DNA of 64,000 nt from Phytophthora hibernalis (taxonomy: Eukaryota > Oomycota > Peronosporomycetes > Peronosporales > Peronosporaceae): positions 186,001-250,000 of the forward strand of contig JAAKBF010000091.1 of the NCBI GenBank assembly GCA_012656075.1, read 5' to 3'. This document shows, one piece after another, positions 62,441 to 64,000 of this stretch. A program made the position numbers and the translations under genes. The notes under the pieces were generated by a model. That model had not been told where the DNA came from, ran no database searches, and worked only from the letters and a program-made list of their open reading frames with translations. The first letter of the stretch is position 1. Each line of letters opens with the position of its first letter.

Positions 62441-63698
62441 TTACGCGTCCATCACGTTGATCTCGCCTCGGGGCGTCAACATACCCGCGTACGAGGTCGC
62501 CGATACCGACACCTTGGGCTCCATGGCCTCGAACTGCTGCTTTTTCCTCCTTACGATGACCACGGCGGCCACTGCAGCAACAATCACGAAGGCACCTGAA
62601 ACGGAGACTGCCACCGTCCCTGTCGATGTCTTCGAACTCTCAGACTTCGTTGAAACTGTGCGGTCATTGCTGGCTGTGGAGCTATCACTCGTGGTCGGTG
62701 TTGAGGAATCCGTCTCAGGAACCACCGAAATGGTAGCGTCCTGGGTTGAGACCTCCTTGGAGACCGACGAGCTGGAGGAGTTGAAGCTTCCAGCCCTCGA
62801 CAAGGACGACGAGGAATTTACCTCCGGCGCGGGTGTTTCCGTTGGCACATGCTCCGGCGTTTTGGTTGCGATAGGCGCCGTTGTTGGTTCTGGGGTTGGA
62901 GCAGCGGTGGTCGGCACCGGGGTTGCGGTCGTTGGCTCCGGGGTCGGAGCTGCAGTCTTCGGAGCCGCCGTTGTTGGCACTGGAGTCGGTACTGGAGTTG
63001 GAGCGGCAGTCGGTGCCACGGTGATTGGAGCTGTCGTTGAAGTGGTTTTAGCGGTGCTGGATCCACCCGGGCAGAAAATTAGGTCGATGGAGGCCGTGTC
63101 GGCGCACGAGTGTGTTTTGCCATCGTCGCTTGGGAACTGGTAGGCATCGTTACAGCCGTCTTCCATACAAGTGATGGTGGCACACCCTGACGGAGCAATC
63201 TGCATAGCTGTGTTGAAACCGTTGCCTCCCGTGACGGCCTTGCAGGCTTCCAATGACGCGCAGTTACCAGGCTGTACGATCGAAGGAAAGGGACACAACG
63301 TAAGTGAGTTGCTCCAATGTGTTCATGACAGTGTAGCACAACGTACCCCGGTCGATCCCGTAGGGATAATGCTGATGTCGTACCAGGTATAGCCACCCGT
63401 GATGGAGAACTCAGCGACTGCAATGGGCAAGCAACGACTTGTCAGGAAAAACAATCATAGAGGCATTGCAATGGAAGACCAACGTACGAGTGGCTTGGGA
63501 TCCAACACCGTTGCGGAACATGCCATTGAAGCCCGCGGAGAGAGTGCGCGTCGTGCTGCCTCCAGAGGCAAGGGTCTGCGTTCCCGAGTTGTCGTAGAGC
63601 TGGATGCTCTCGCTGCATTGGTTGTAGATTTTCAGGGGCGTGGCCTGCGCCACCGCCAGACTCAAGACGAACGTGCTCACGGTTGTCAAGATCTGCAT
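62441..63698 (-). CDS. Thaumatin-like protein D (membrane-anchored)
   Basis: Exons 63488-63698, 63347-63417 and 62441-63271 give an intact 370-residue frame. A signal peptide (MQILTTVSTFVLSLAVAQA) is followed by SIQLYDNSGTQTLASGG, FNGMFRNGVGSQAT, AEFSITGGYTWYDISIIP, NCASLEACKAVTGGNGFNTA, CATITCMEDGCNDAYQFPSD and FCPGG. Next come a TAAPTPEPT-type repeat stalk, a Ser-rich segment, a membrane helix (VAVSVSGAFVIVAAVAAVVI) and RRKKQQFEAM, ending in SYAGMLTPRGEINVMDA. The cytosolic YSGM/YAGML motif is shared with gene C. Confidence 0.87.
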
Positions 63699-64000
63699 CG
63701 CGAAACACTGGCAATGTTCAAGTAGGAGTTGTGTAATCTCGGTCGAATGTAACGAAGTGAGCGACTACAGCGAGGGCGGACCCTCGCCTGGCAAAGGATC
63801 GCCACCGTTGCAGTCACCTTGCACTGGTCCTGCACTCAGTGTCGCATCGAGGTGTGGTATGCACCGCACGCTCTTTGAACGTGAGCCGACATACGTGCGG
63901 AAGGCGAACGGAATGTTCACGTCCAAGGCGTTTCGAAGGCCACCCGTTTCCTGTTCAAGAATGCAGAGCTTGCGATATTAATAGTACAGACCGCAGTGTC
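63699..64000. other. Upstream region of thaumatin-like gene D
   Basis: About 300 bp to the window edge. No gene can be supported. Confidence 0.45.

Noticed and set aside
61953..63143. Long plus-strand open frame of ~396 codons, rich in Val, Gly, Ala and Ser
   Set aside because: It is the antisense of the Thr/Pro stalk and other exons of thaumatin-like gene D. Its composition is explained by that, and the minus strand has signal peptide, splice sites and family motifs.

Overview
The window reads as nuclear DNA of an oomycete, most likely Phytophthora or a close relative. It has GC-rich genes with short (59-86 bp) GT-AG introns, a nuclear MinE gene of the kind known from stramenopile mitochondria, and a tandem cluster of thaumatin-like surface/secreted genes. 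Between them lie dense, nested transposons. The genus is an inference from gene content; no alignment was run.

Layout. 1-3.7 kb holds three related 2-oxoglutarate/Fe(II) oxygenase copies, all frame-broken. 3.8-4.2 kb is a hAT-type MITE with a perfect 8-bp target duplication. 4.6-10.7 kb is a full-size ABCA-type ABC transporter. MinE is at 11.8-12.2 kb and a RING plus BRCT protein of BRCA1/BARD1 layout at 12.3-14.8 kb. 14.9-16.6 kb is a plant-type (DD39D) mariner, followed by low-information DNA with degenerate repeats, a SET-domain relic and an unrecognised gene relic. 21.4-28.0 kb is a decayed Rep/helicase Helitron into which a gag-only LTR element (25.07-26.36 kb, 5-bp target duplication) has inserted. 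29.35-29.99 kb is a 290-bp-arm inverted repeat.

The central feature is a complete Maverick/Polinton-like virus at 30260-49088 (18.8 kb). It has AG...CT terminal inverted repeats and a perfect 6-bp target duplication (GGCGTT). It carries protein-primed DNA polymerase B, a retroviral-type integrase with chromodomain, packaging ATPase, adenovirus-type protease, penton-like and double-jelly-roll capsid proteins, and a core-like protein. It also carries a tail-fibre protein with an S74 self-cleaving chaperone, a small ExoX-C-like protein and a 754-bp unit repeated six times. Most of its genes carry frameshifts, and two carry in-frame stops, so it is a decaying endogenous copy. Many of its genes are preceded by an ATATAG-like motif that looks like a viral promoter. 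The element sits in a reading frame that continues on both sides of it.

Right of the virus (49.1-64 kb) is host DNA: an acidic Ser/Thr-rich exon, a 119-bp foldback element and an alpha-SNAP relic. Then come a five-exon DNAAF6/PIH1D3-like dynein-assembly gene diverging from an LRR/coiled-coil gene, and a dual-specificity phosphatase with a gelsolin-like tail. Last is the cluster of four three-exon thaumatin-like genes on the minus strand, two or three of them with a Ser/Thr/Pro stalk and a C-terminal membrane anchor.

Single-base frame breaks are common through the window, in host genes too, so some may be assembly indels. Three of the four thaumatin genes and MinE are perfectly in frame, and the in-frame nonsense codons in the virus cannot come from indel error.
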